DNA of 64,000 bases from Phaseolus vulgaris (taxonomy: Eukaryota > Streptophyta > Magnoliopsida > Fabales > Fabaceae), in assembly GCF_000499845.2 (NCBI RefSeq), contig NC_023749.2, positions 39,880,498 to 39,944,497 of the forward strand, given 5' to 3'. Below are positions 17,792 to 27,479 of the stretch, one piece after another. Positions within the stretch are counted from its first letter, which is position 1. Each line of letters opens with the position of its first letter. Made by a program: the position numbers and the translations under genes. Under the pieces are notes generated by a model. It made no database searches, was not told the DNA's origin, and was given only the letters and a program-made list of their open reading frames with translations.

Positions 17792-19304
17792 TTATTTGCT
17801 GGACAGAAGGACGGGAGGTGCGTCGAGCTCCCAACCAGCAGGTGCTGAAGCTCAGCAGCACGAGATGCCTACGCACGGAGAAATCCACACCATTGCAGGG
17901 GGTTTCTCAGGAGGTGGATGCACCGCATCACAGAGGAAGAGGTACGCGAGGTCTGTGATGACGGTGGATATGTTTGAAGACCACTCGCCGGAAGTGGATA
18001 TTACATTCACCAAGCAAGATCTCCGGGATGTTGTGCCTCATGACAACGATCCCATAGTCATTTCGCTGATAACAGCAGGAAGAAAGGTCCACAGGGTGCT
18101 GGTGGACCAAGGAAGCTCGGCAGACGTGATGTTCTGGCCGACTTTCACGCAGTTGGAGCTGCCCCTTGACCAGCTGAGGCCCTATGGAGGGTGTTTGTAT
18201 GGGTTCGCTGGTGACCAGGTGGAGGTCAGGGGGTACATAGAATTGAGGACAACGTTTACAGATGTGGCGGGTTCAAGAACGAAGAAAATCAAATACCTCG
18301 TTGTAAACGCTCCTTCAGCATACAACATCCTGTTGGGAAGGCCCACGCTCAACAGGATAGGCGCCATACCGTCGACCCGGCACATGAAGGTGAAGTTGCC
18401 GTCCATGGAGGGGGTGGTTGTCACCATCAAATCCGATCATAAGGAAGCAAAAAAGTGCTATGCGAATAGCCTGAAAAACAAGAGATCGGTGAGCTACGTA
18501 ACGACCACCCCGCCTCCTGGTGTGAAGCCCAGATCGACGGTAACAGAAGAGACCGCAGGAAGGGACGTGGAGATGGTGGATGCTGAGCTAGGGGAGGGGA
18601 ATGCCGGTCTGGAGGAGGAAGAGGCAAGGAATCGCCCTGAGGAAGCGAGAGAACTGGGAATCGCCAGGGCGGTGATCGCCAGAGAAACCAGACCAAAACC
18701 CGTCGAGCAGTGGCTCGAGAGAGAAATCGGGGGAAAGATCTTCAAGCTGGGAAGATCCCTGGAGATTGAGCTCCAGGACCAGATTGCCAAGGTGATTGAA
18801 CGACATCTGGATGCGTTTGCGTGGTCCGCTTCGGACATGCCCGGGATCGATCCCGACTTCTTGTGCCATCATCTGGCGATGGATAACTTGGTAAGACCAG
18901 TGCGACAAAGAAGAAGAAAGTTCAACGAGGAGAGGAGGCAGGCGATCAGGGACGAAACACAGAAACTCCTCGCTGCAGGCCACATCAGGGAAGTCCAGTA
19001 CCCTGAATGGCTGGCAAATGTCGTGCTGGTGAAGAAGAGTAACGGGAAATGGCGCATGTGCGTCGATTTCACTGACCTGAACAAGGCTTGCCCAAAGGAT
19101 TCGTATCCTTTACCAAGCATAGACGCCCTGGTAGATAGTGCTGCAGGGTGTAAGTTGCTGAGTTTCCTGGATTCCTTCTCGGGGTATAATCAGATCAAGA
19201 TGCATCCCATGGATGAAGAGAAGACAACCTTCATGACGGAGAGATCGTTCTATTGCTACAAGGTGATGCCGTTTGGGCTGAAGAATGCGGGGGCCACGTA
19301 CTAG
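17697..19304 (+). CDS. E2 knuckle, protease and N-terminal RT
   Basis: This is the same polyprotein after the +1 frameshift. It completes the knuckle (GHTVDSC), then carries the aspartic protease (VLVDQGSSADVMFW, and FAGDQVEVRGYIELRT downstream), a Glu-rich linker and the first half of RT (RPVRQRRRKF, LANVVLVKKSNGKWRMCVDFTDLNKACPKDSYPLP, given here as two adjoining motifs, then the FSGYNQIKMHP and VMPFGLKNAGATY motifs). It ends at a TAG at 19302-19304 where E1 codes Gln. The next segment is in the same frame. Confidence 0.9.
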   Translation: MSFTRAFGHTVDSCLALGYQLDDLVKSGFLNDYLLDRRTGGASSSQPAGAEAQQHEMPTHGEIHTIAGGFSGGGCTASQRKRYARSVMTVDMFEDHSPEVDITFTKQDLRDVVPHDNDPIVISLITAGRKVHRVLVDQGSSADVMFWPTFTQLELPLDQLRPYGGCLYGFAGDQVEVRGYIELRTTFTDVAGSRTKKIKYLVVNAPSAYNILLGRPTLNRIGAIPSTRHMKVKLPSMEGVVVTIKSDHKEAKKCYANSLKNKRSVSYVTTTPPPGVKPRSTVTEETAGRDVEMVDAELGEGNAGLEEEEARNRPEEARELGIARAVIARETRPKPVEQWLEREIGGKIFKLGRSLEIELQDQIAKVIERHLDAFAWSASDMPGIDPDFLCHHLAMDNLVRPVRQRRRKFNEERRQAIRDETQKLLAAGHIREVQYPEWLANVVLVKKSNGKWRMCVDFTDLNKACPKDSYPLPSIDALVDSAAGCKLLSFLDSFSGYNQIKMHPMDEEKTTFMTERSFYCYKVMPFGLKNAGATY

Positions 19305-22028
19305 AGGCTGATGGATCGAGTACTTGCACCGATGCTGGGAAGGAGCGTGCAAGCGTACGTCGACGACATGGTCGTGACCTCGCCGGAGAAGAGCAAGCAC
19401 GTTGCAGACTTGGAAGAATTGTTCACGACGATCGCCAAGTTCAGGTTAAAGCTTAATCCAGAGAAATGCATCTTTGGCGTGGAGGCTGGAAAATTCGTGG
19501 GATTTCTCTTGACTGAAAGAGGAATAGAAGCCAACCCAAATAAGTGTGCCGCCATCTTGGCGATGAGGAGCCCAGCTACGGTGAAAGAAGTCCAGCAGCT
19601 AACAGGTCGGATGGCAGCCCTATCTCGCTTCGTGTCAGCTAGCGGAGAGAAGGGACATCCCTACTTTCAGTGCTTGAGGCGCAATAACAAGTTTGCTTGG
19701 ACGAAGGAGTGTGAGGAAGCCTTCGTCAAGCTGAAGGAGTATCTGGCGAGCCCGCCAGTTCTGTGTAAACCGCTAGTGGGAACCCCTCTCAGGTTGTATT
19801 TTGCTGTAACTGAGAAGGCGGTGAGTGCGGTGCTCGCCCAGGATCAAGATCAGGCTCAGAAGCCTATTTATTTTGTTAGTAAGGTGCTGCAGGGCCCCGA
19901 AACGAGATATCAAGCCCTGGAAAAGGCTGCGCTGGCCGTGGTATTTTCGGCGAGGAGGTTGCGCCACTATTTCCATAGCTTCACCATACTTGTGATGACT
20001 GACCTGCCCATCCAGAAAGTTTTGAAGAAGCCCGACGTTGCGGGAAGGATGGTGAAGTGGGCAGTGGAGCTATCAGAGTTTGACATTAAATATGAGCCCC
20101 GAGGCTCGATCAAGGGGCAAATCTTTGCAGATTTCGTGGTCGAGCTCTCGTCTGAGGCGACGCGAGTAGAAGGGGATGACTTCCGTTGGGTACTCTCGGT
20201 GGATGGATCGTCGAACCAGCAGGGTAGCGGTGCTGGAGTCATTTTGGAAGGACCCAACGGCGTGCTGATCGAACAATCTTTGAGATTTTCCTTCAAAGCC
20301 AGTAACAATCAAGAAGAATATGAGGCGCTGATTACCGGGATTTTGCTGGCCAAAGAGATGGGAGCCAGGGTGCTAATGGCTAAGAGTGACTCGTTGCTAG
20401 TCACAGGGCAAGTAACAGGTGAGTTCCAGGCTAAAGATCCACAAATGGCGGCTTACCTGGAGTATGTGCAGGAATTGAAGAGTTCCTTTGCCTCCTTTGA
20501 AGTAGTGCATGTGCCCAGAGAGCAGAATGCCCGAGCTGACTTGCTAGCTAAGCTCGCCAGTTCGGGCAAGGGGGGTAGGCAGAGGACAGTAATCCAAAAA
20601 ACTCTGAAGACGCCGAGAGCATTTGTGGCAGATCACCTGGTTCTTCAGATAAGCAAGTCGTCGGAGAAAGCAGCGAGAAGTCATAAGTCCCTGACGCAAG
20701 AAACTTTGAGATCGCCGAGAATTAGAGCATGTCGAGGAGAGAAGGTAAACATGACGCAGGTCTGCGCTATCCATGAGCCAGACACCTGGATAACACAGTA
20801 CAAGCGGTGCCTAGCAGATGGCCTTCTCCCACTGGATCCGACAGAGGCTAGGAAGGTAAAGAAAAATTCTAGCAAGTACACGTTGATTGATGGCGATCTG
20901 TACAGGTTTGGGTTCACTCACCCACTCCTGGAATGCGTACATGGCGAGAAGTGCACGAGAATCATGGCAGAGCTCCACGAAGGTATAAGCGGAAGCCACG
21001 TCAGGGGTCGAGCTCTGGCCGCGAGGACTCTCCGTGCAGGTTACTACTGGCCATCGATGAGAGAAGACTGCAAGAAGTATGCCCAATGTTGCAAACAATG
21101 CCAACAGCACGCCGATTGGCACAAGGCGCCTCCCGAGGAGTTGAAGTCGATCTACAGCCCTTGGCCGTTTCATACTTGGGGAATCGACATCCTGGGACCG
21201 TTCCCGCTCGCGATCAGGCAGATGAAGTACTTGGTGGTGGCGATTGAGTATTTCACCAAGTGGATCGAAGCAGAACCAGTGGCCCAGATCACCGCACACA
21301 AGATCGAAGGTTTCGTGTGGAAGAACATTGTGTGCCGGTTTGGAGTGCCCAAGCGCCTGGTGTCGGACAATGGGACTCAGTTCGCAAGCCACTTGTTGAA
21401 GAAGCTTTGCGCAGGGGTGGGAATTCAACAAGTGTTTGCATCCGTCGAGCACCCTCAGACAAATGGCCAGGTGGAGTCAGCTAATCGAGTGTTGTTGAGA
21501 GGTTTGAAGAGAAGGCTAGAGAAAGCCAAAGGAAGCTGGGCTGAGGAGATACCCCGTATAGTCTGGGCATACCACACCACCGAGCAGTCAGGAACCCATG
21601 AGACCCCGTTCAGCTTGGTCTATGGGTGTGATGCAATGATTCCAGTAGAGATCCAGGAGAGCTCGCCGAGATTCCAGAACTATGTAGAGGAAGACTCGAA
21701 TGAAGAGAGAAGGCTGAACCTGGATCTACTGGATGAGGTCAGGGAAGAGGCGAGATTGAAGGCTGAAGCGGTGAAGAGAAGGATTGAACGAAGATATAAC
21801 TCGAAGGTGATGCCGAGACAGTTTAGAGAAGGCGACCTGGTGATGAGGAAAGCCCACCAGTACGAGATGGAGAATAAACTGTCGCCCAAGTGGACTGGAC
21901 CGTTCAGAATAACCGAGGCGCTCGGGAACGGCGCCTACCGCTTAGAGACATTGGAAGGAGGGGCGATTCCTCGCACCTGGAACGCCACGCACCTGAAGTT
22001 GTATTACAGTTTAGAACTTTGTAAGTAA
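19305..22028 (+). CDS. E2 pol: RT catalytic half, two RNase H domains, integrase
   Basis: An open frame of about 905 codons, with its first Met at 19311. RT has YVDD at 19356-19367. The Ty3-type RNase H/connection follows (AVVFSARRLRHYFHSF, WAVELSEFDIKYEPRG). A second RNase H occupies roughly 20187-20545, with VDGSSNQQGSG, YEALITGILLAKE, KSDSLLVTGQ and the final NARADLLA, giving the D-E-D-D residues; this extra domain marks the Tat lineage. Integrase has the HHCC region (HEGISGSHV...CKQCQQH, about 20970-21110) and the D-D-E core at WGIDILGPF, SDNGTQFAS and QTNGQVESANR. It ends YYSLELCK. This half is intact and catalytically complete, but cannot be reached in frame through the upstream TAG. 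Confidence 0.95.
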   Translation, partial: RLMDRVLAPMLGRSVQAYVDDMVVTSPEKSKHVADLEELFTTIAKFRLKLNPEKCIFGVEAGKFVGFLLTERGIEANPNKCAAILAMRSPATVKEVQQLTGRMAALSRFVSASGEKGHPYFQCLRRNNKFAWTKECEEAFVKLKEYLASPPVLCKPLVGTPLRLYFAVTEKAVSAVLAQDQDQAQKPIYFVSKVLQGPETRYQALEKAALAVVFSARRLRHYFHSFTILVMTDLPIQKVLKKPDVAGRMVKWAVELSEFDIKYEPRGSIKGQIFADFVVELSSEATRVEGDDFRWVLSVDGSSNQQGSGAGVILEGPNGVLIEQSLRFSFKASNNQEEYEALITGILLAKEMGARVLMAKSDSLLVTGQVTGEFQAKDPQMAAYLEYVQELKSSFASFEVVHVPREQNARADLLAKLASSGKGGRQRTVIQKTLKTPRAFVADHLVLQISKSSEKAARSHKSLTQETLRSPRIRACRGEKVNMTQVCAIHEPDTWITQYKRCLADGLLPLDPTEARKVKKNSSKYTLIDGDLYRFGFTHPLLECVHGEKCTRIMAELHEGISGSHVRGRALAARTLRAGYYWPSMREDCKKYAQCCKQCQQHADWHKAPPEELKSIYSPWPFHTWGIDILGPFPLAIRQMKYLVVAIEYFTKWIEAEPVAQITAHKIEGFVWKNIVCRFGVPKRLVSDNGTQFASHLLKKLCAGVGIQQVFASVEHPQTNGQVESANRVLLRGLKRRLEKAKGSWAEEIPRIVWAYHTTEQSGTHETPFSLVYGCDAMIPVEIQESSPRFQNYVEEDSNEERRLNLDLLDEVREEARLKAEAVKRRIERRYNSKVMPRQFREGDLVMRKAHQYEMENKLSPKWTGPFRITEALGNGAYRLETLEGGAIPRTWNATHLKLYYSLELCK

Positions 22029-22073
22029 AGATAAACACAAAGTTACATTACAATGTCACTGTTAAAACAGTTT

Positions 22074-22130
22074 GAAGGGGGCACTCTTTTTTCCCTAAGG
22101 AGGGTTTTTAATGAGGCCACCCAATAAAGA
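22074..22130 (+). other. E2 conserved post-pol element
   Basis: About 45 bases after the pol stop: GGGGGCACTC, T run, CCCTAAGGAGGG, TTTTTAATGAGGCCACCC, AATAAAGA. It is the E2 member of the block also seen at 5678, 51957 and 61801. The small CCCT/AGGG hairpin and the AATAAA word are the visible features. Confidence 0.75.
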
Positions 22131-22197
22131 GAAGTTTTCAAAGTACAAGTTGTTTTAGATTGCGTGCCTGTTGTTTTCAGAAAGTTTTGAAGAAAGA

Positions 22198-22855
22198 CCT
22201 TGTCACTTATATGTGACTCAAGGCAAGTTAAAGATATATTGCATGCTTTCTAAAAAGTTTTAAGTCCTCATCGTTTTTCGGCGATCGGAGGCACGAGTTA
22301 AAAGTTCTAAGTCCTCATCGTCTTTCGGCGATCGGAGGCACGAGTTAAAAGTTCTAAGTCCTCATCGTCTTTCGGCGATTGGAGGCACGAGTTAAAGTTA
22401 AAGTCCTCATCGTCTTTCGGCGATCGGAGGCACCAGTTAAAAGACCTCAACGCCCTCGCGCGTCCTGAGGCGAGTTAAAGACCTCCTCGTCGTCGAGCGA
22501 GTGCAGGCAAGGAAGAGTGAAAAGTCCTCAGTGTTTCTGGGGGCGAGAAGATGTAACCCCTGGGGCAATGTAGAGGCACCAGTGAAAAGTCCTCAGTGTT
22601 TCTGGGGGAGAGAAGATGTAACCCCTGGAGCAATGTAGAGGCACCGGCGAAAAGTCCTCAGTGTTTCTGGGGGCGAGAAGATGTAACCCCTGGGGCAATG
22701 TAGAGGCAAGTAAAAGACCTTCTCGCCTATGAGCGAGTTCAGGCGAGTTAAAAGACCTTCTCGCCTATGAGCGAGTTCAGGCGAGTTAAAAGACCTTCTC
22801 GCCTACGAGCGAGTTCAGGCAAGATAAAATCCTTCTCGTCTCGAACGAGTTCAGG
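22198..22855 (+). repeat. E2 tandem array of 14 variable stem-loops
   Basis: Units share the frame (T)TAAAAGACCT or AAAAGTCCT at the start and AGGC at the end, with a closing CCT/AGG pair. The interior stem changes from unit to unit and both sides change together: CCTTGTCAC/GTGA..CAAGG (22198-22223), four ATCG/CGAT units, CCTCAACGC/GCGT..TGAGG, CTCG/CGAG, three 50-nt units with GGGG/CCCC, three CTCGC/GCGAG units, and a last CTCG/CGAG unit (22831-22855). It sits between pol and the 3' end of the antisense gene. Confidence 0.88.
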
Positions 22856-23456
22856 TATGGTGTTAAGGGTGGACGAAGTGTGGAAGGTGGCTAAGGTAGG
22901 TTCGAAGAGAGCGCCTAGCCACCCGGCCATTTGTTCTGAAGTTCAGGAAGACAGAGGAGGACCCGAAAGGCGCCTCTACCCCCAGATAAAAGAACAATGG
23001 CCAAGGTGAAACCAGAAAGAAGCTGATCGCCAAGAGTCTTTGGCGACCAGGAAAAGTTCAAACAGTGGCGAGAAAGTTAAAAGACCCATTTTGATGAAGC
23101 AGATCGGGTGAAGCAGTGTTTAAGCCAGTAGTTGAGTTAAAGTTTGTTGCTTGAGGAATGATTTTGCGCTAAGGTTAATTGCCTTGAGATTACAAGTTTT
23201 AAGGTGATTATTATTTGAAGTCAAAGTGGTTCTAAGCAGTTAAGTATATGCCCGCGCTTACAAAATCGCTAAGTTAATTTCTTGAAGCAAATTATGCAAG
23301 GAAAGTTAAAGCAGTTGAAGAAGTCATAAGAGGAAATACACAGGCTTTGTCATTAGAAGTAAATATCAGTTCAGAACATATGTACGGGAAGATATAAAGT
23401 TTATTACAAGTTATACACCAAAGGAAAGTATAAAGGCAGTGGATGGAGTAAATTGA
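22856..23456. other. E2 spacer between hairpin array and antisense gene
   Basis: Non-coding; the counterpart of 4384-4988 in E1. It is purine-rich and then AT-rich with AAAGTTAA words. No gene is recognised; it would serve as the 3' UTR of the antisense transcript. Confidence 0.55.
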
Positions 23457-24964
23457 TTAGTCTTCAGCAGGAACCACTTTTCCATCCACCACCTCATTGT
23501 TAAGAGACACCATGCTGAGGTCCAGATCGGGGAACAAGCAGGCGAACTGTTCCCGTGCAGCTTCGAATCCAGCAGCCAGAATTTGGGCAGAACTGAGATT
23601 GAGTTCTTCAATCTGCTTCTTGAGTTCTTCAGTTTGTTCCTTCAGCCCCTTATTCTGCTGCTCCAGCTCTTCGACTTGCTTCTTGAGTTGTTCGTTGGTT
23701 TCTTGAGCCTGGAGAAGGTCTTCAGCAACCTTCTTGGATTCCGCTTGCACCTTGCCCAGTTCAGCAACAAGCTCCCCTTTTTTCTTGTTGGCTTCGTCGA
23801 GCTCAGCCATGGCGTCATCCCTCGCCTTCTCCACCTTGCCAAGGAAGATCTCCCGGTCGGCTGACCTTTGCTCCAGTTTCTTCACCTTGGCGGCGTCGGT
23901 TTTTATGAGAGCCTCCAGGTCAGCCACCCTGACGCGATAAGGCACAATCTTGCTCTCTAGTTCGATCTTTTCTTGAGCCAGTTGCTGCACCTTATGGCGG
24001 AGTTCAGTGGCCTCCATGCGCGCCATCCTGAGCTCGGTGCTCATTGCGTCTTCTACTCGGGAGTGTTCAATCTCCGTGAGTGTCAGATTGAAGGACAACT
24101 TCTCCACCTCAACCCTCATGGTGCTATTCTCAGTTCTAAGGTTGAAGAGGTCATCCTGGATCTTCCTGGTGGAGCTCTCTACAGCTCTAGTTATGATGGC
24201 GGGGATGTCTTCTGCTATCGTCTTCAGCTTGGCAGATAAAGGCTCCCACATCCTCGTGACCTCAAGAGGGAGGTTTGCTGCTTGTAGAGGCACCGGGTGG
24301 GCCTGTTGTTGGTTTTCGTCGCCACCTTCTTTAGTTGGTTCTTCAGTAGGCGCTTATGCTCGTGGTGGCGACGTCGGGGATTCGGTGATCAGAATCGGAG
24401 AGGTATGGGCAACCTCATCCCCGATTGGAGCAACATCTGCGGCTGAGGCATTTGAAGGAGGACCCCCTCCAGCTGATACATATGGCGTGGAGGCACTCGG
24501 GGGGTCCTCCATGAAATTTGGCTCGGGAGCCTCATCCGCAGGTGGCGCAGTTGCCAGTGGGATTGCTTGGACTGGTGAGGCAGGAGCTGGCGGAGGTGGC
24601 GGTGTTGGAGGTGGAGCCGGCGTGGATGGAGGTGTTGATGTTGGAAGAGGAGGTGGGGCAGGTGGTGAAGAAGGTGCCACCCTCTTCCTCTTCGTAACAA
24701 GGCCATCTTCGGTGACCTCGTCGTCTTCTTCCTCCTCCTCGTGGACTACTTGGGGAGCTTTCCTCTTGGGTCTTTTGAGGACAAGTTTTTTGCCTTGGGC
24801 GGCGGGTTGGACATCGGAGGGGGCTGCACCCTTAGGTGGCGATCTGCCTTGAGCAGCGGCGATCTCCACCACAGAGTTTGGCACTGTTTGAGAGCCCGTT
24901 GCCAACCCGTGGGTTCGGGCGAGCACCCTCAATTCAGCGAGCTTACCCTGGCCCAACATATTAT
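23457..24964 (-). pseudogene. Antisense gene of E2, exon 2: linker and coiled coil (one nonsense)
   Basis: The exon begins after a CTATGCAG acceptor at 24965, with the 110-bp intron at 24965-25074. It starts DNMLGQGKLAELRVLARTHG, followed by a basic patch (KKLVLKRPKRKAP), the acidic EEEEEDDEVTEDG and KRKR, then a Pro-rich linker. A TAA at 24354-24356 interrupts an otherwise open frame. The second half (24293-23457) is a long coiled coil (LRTENSTMRVEVEKLSFNL, QLKKQVEELEQQNKGLKEQ) ending FPDLDLSM, then NNEVVDGKVVPAED and stop. This copy keeps the VVDGK tail in frame and is the best reference for the full protein. Confidence 0.78.
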
Positions 24965-25074
24965 CTGCATAGAGCAAAAATGAAAAATAAAACCAAAGTC
25001 TTGTGCACAACGCACAAGACGCCCAGAAACAATTAACAGAAGCAGTATTAAAGCAAGAACTTAGGCGTTCTGAC

Positions 25075-26017
25075 CTATACGAATTTCGAGTTGGTCCTCG
25101 AAGAACTCGAAGTTGATGAGCATGGTGGTGAGGAAGGTGATGTTGGCGTCTGCCACACTCTTCCAAAAGAAACAGAGATCCTTGTCCAAGGCGCCCATGC
25201 TATCAGGACTTCTGGGTCTCCTGAAGCAGCTCTTGGACTCTTTGTTCCCCTTGTTCACCCAGTACAAGGGGAAACCGTCGAGTAGGGAAGCGTCCTTGTC
25301 GTTGGGGCGCACTTGGACGAACTTCCCCTTCCAGTCTTTATAGGATTGCTGGAAGATGGAGAGGATCGACCTCCCAGCAATCCCATTCAAGCTTACCCAC
25401 AGGCGATCTCCTGGGTGCTTGGCTTCGAAGAGGAATAAGAAAACATCTACAGATGCTGGCAACCCCAGATGGTCGCACATCACTTGGAACGCTCGCACAA
25501 ATGCCCAGCTGTTGGGATGGAGCTGGGCGGCGGCGATGTTGAGCTCGGTGAGGAGCTCCCTCTCGAAACGAGTAAAAGGAAACTTTAGTTTCTCCTTCTT
25601 GAATAGAGTTGTGTAGACGAAGCAGAAGGGCCCGTCATTGCTCGCCTTGTCGTCGGCACAAACTGGCAGCTCGGGGGGGCAAGGCAGCACTGTCATTTTC
25701 TCGTCGTGCTCCTTGTGGAATGTTTGGTGAGGCTCATCCCCCTTAGTCAACCGCAAAACTGCCCCAGCAGTGTTCACAGAAGACGTTTCCCTCAAGAGGG
25801 TCGAGTTGGCCCAGGGATACAAGTTTTTGAAGTCTGGTGGGGAACTGAAGGCTCCTCCGGTGACAGGTGGAGTAGCTTGGGCCGGGTTGGGGCGGGAAGG
25901 TGCAGGCCTCTCAGCCTGGGAAGACGAAGCACCGCGTGCTCGGGGTGGGTTGAGTCCTTGAGAGGAGGGGTTTCGTGATGAAGGAGGAGGATTCGGGGTG
26001 ATCTTTGAGCGAGTCAT
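25075..26017 (-). CDS. Antisense gene of E2, exon 1: Transposase_28-like domain
   Basis: Intact exon from ATG at 26017 (MTRSKITPNPPPSS) to the donor ATAG|GTCAG at 25074. It has the same layout as E1 exon 1: an N-terminal Ser/Pro-rich tail, FKNLYPWANSTLL, and a conserved domain with FTRFERELLTELNIAAAQL, NSWAFVRAFQVMCDHLG, DVFLFLFEAKHPGDRLWVSL and DWKGKFVQVRP, then LDGFPLYW. It resembles the Pfam Transposase_28 family by motif; no catalytic triad is evident. It reads convergently towards pol and is antisense to the genomic RNA. The protein role is unknown. Confidence 0.82.
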
Positions 26018-26025
26018 TGTCGAAG

Positions 26026-26268
26026 CTGCAAAGGAAGAAGAAAAGGAAAAATGATCAGGGTTCGCAGAGGCTGACTAGATCATGGGAAAAGGGTGAAAAA
26101 CGAACGAACGTAGGTTCGTTGCAACGATTGACGAAGCCCTAAGTTACGAGAAAGGAGAAATGGAAAAAACAACCCACAACGTATGCACCAGACAGTTACA
26201 GGATGATGCGAATCGATTAAAATGCAGGAAAAACTAGCAGAAGAGGGAAAGGAAGTACCTTTTTATGA
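26026..26268 (-). other. Probable 5'-UTR intron of the E2 antisense gene
   Basis: Donor AAG|GTACTTCC at 26268 and acceptor CTTTGCAG ending at 26026, 9 bases before the ATG. The matching interval in E1 is 1519-1751 with the same ends, so the gene appears to have three exons, the first non-coding. Confidence 0.6.
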
Positions 26269-26603
26269 TCAGGAAGGCGATGAAGAATGGTGGTGGTTCG
26301 GGATGTTGAAGAACGCTGAGAGCTTTTTTGCAGAAGAAAGTTAGAGCGTTTGAGAATACGAAGAAAAGTGATGGAACAATAGAGTGAAAATGGGTTTAAG
26401 GGTTTTTTCGAAATGGGTTTGGGAAGCGCAAACGGTAACTGAAGGTAACCGTTGATGAAGCCACGTGTCGAGCGATGGGTGAGGGGTTTGGTGGAGCGTC
26501 AGAGAAGCAGAAAGTACAACCGCTTGGAATTCTGCGTCAGTGCCACGTAGATCGGTGTTGACGTGACTCTTTCAGTCTTTTCGCTGGACAAGTCTTCGCT
26601 TAA

Positions 26604-26617
26604 GACTGGGGGGCTTG
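26604..26617 (+). other. E2 polypurine tract
   Basis: GACTGGGGGGCTTG directly before the 3' LTR start, identical to the E1 and E3 tracts. Confidence 0.85.
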
Positions 26618-27426
26618 TGTACCGCCCTGGTAGTCGGAAGTGATGACGTGGCACCAAGCCACAGAGTAGGCGTGTTGACAAGGCGCCAGAGTTGCAGAAG
26701 GGAAGGAAATCGGGGGATTCGTGTAATCGCCAGTTATTAAGTTGGCGTGCTCCGATCTCCAGCATACCAGGCGATCGTCCAGTTGAAGATGAAGTCGCCA
26801 GATGTAAACTCAGGCGACCAAGTGATTGGAGATCGCCAGAGCAAGCACATCGTCGAAGAAGAAGGTGGTGCAGATTATGAAGGCGGCCGACGAGACCACA
26901 GGGAAGGTGTACGAGAGCACCCTAACTCGCCAATTCCAGTAGAGATCGCTCCCAAGTTAGCTATGCACTGGGCAGTACCATGCATAAGTAACTTAGCCAA
27001 AAAGAGAGTCAGAAGCAGCGCCCAAGTCAAGGAGGCTCCAGATGATGGCACGTGTACGACTGGATGCAAGCCACGTGTCCAGGTCTGTAACTGCCAGGAG
27101 AGAGAAAGTGACCAGGTATATAAGAGTTCTCAACGAACTTTCTGAGGTACGCACGTTCAGATTACACTCTTTACGCTTGCGAGTTATAGAGCTTACTGTG
27201 AGAGAGAATTGGCACGGTTCCTTGAGATTTCTTGAGCGTTCTCGCTCTTAGTATTTGGTGGTTCGGTCACTGACTTGGGCGTTGGAGCGCGATCGGCCGC
27301 AGCGGCGCCGCTCTGTTCTTTTGCAGGTTCTTGAGGTGGATCTCGAAGAGGGACGGAGGTTTGAAGCGGTGCACACGTCGATCCTTTGACGAGACAGTTT
27401 CCAACGTTCTGGTCAACAGGCAGGAT

Positions 27427-27428
<2 letters not shown>
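26618..27428 (+). repeat. E2 3' LTR
   Basis: 811 bp paired with 15350-16162. It differs by about a dozen substitutions and a 2-bp gap (GCGCTCCC against GCTCCC). It is followed at once by AAATATAT. Confidence 0.95.

Positions 27429-27430
<2 letters not shown>

Positions 27431-27474
<44 letters not shown>
27431..27474. repeat. (AT)22 microsatellite, right side of E2
   Basis: The continuation of the AT repeat that E2 split; it ends at TATAGGTGAG. Confidence 0.9.

Positions 27475-27479
<5 letters not shown>

Larger units (their letters stand above)
15350..27428 (+). mobile_element. E2: full-length Tat-type Ty3/gypsy retrotransposon with antisense gene
   Basis: E2 is about 12.1 kb, the same family as E1 but on the opposite strand. 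LTRs are at 15350-16162 and 26618-27428, with the primer site at 16163, gag-pol at 16574-22028, the conserved post-pol element at 22074-22130, the stem-loop array at 22198-22855 and a convergent minus-strand gene at 23457-26017. The target duplication cannot be read because both flanks are AT repeats. The LTRs differ at roughly a dozen positions plus a 2-bp gap by eye. Lesions seen: a +1 frameshift and one TAG in gag-pol, and one TAA in the antisense gene. Confidence 0.95.

Noticed and set aside
24007..24852. A 281-codon plus-strand frame opposite E2 exon 2
   Set aside because: It is Gly/Ser/Val-rich low complexity from the complement of the Pro-rich linker; it is not kept in E3 or E4.
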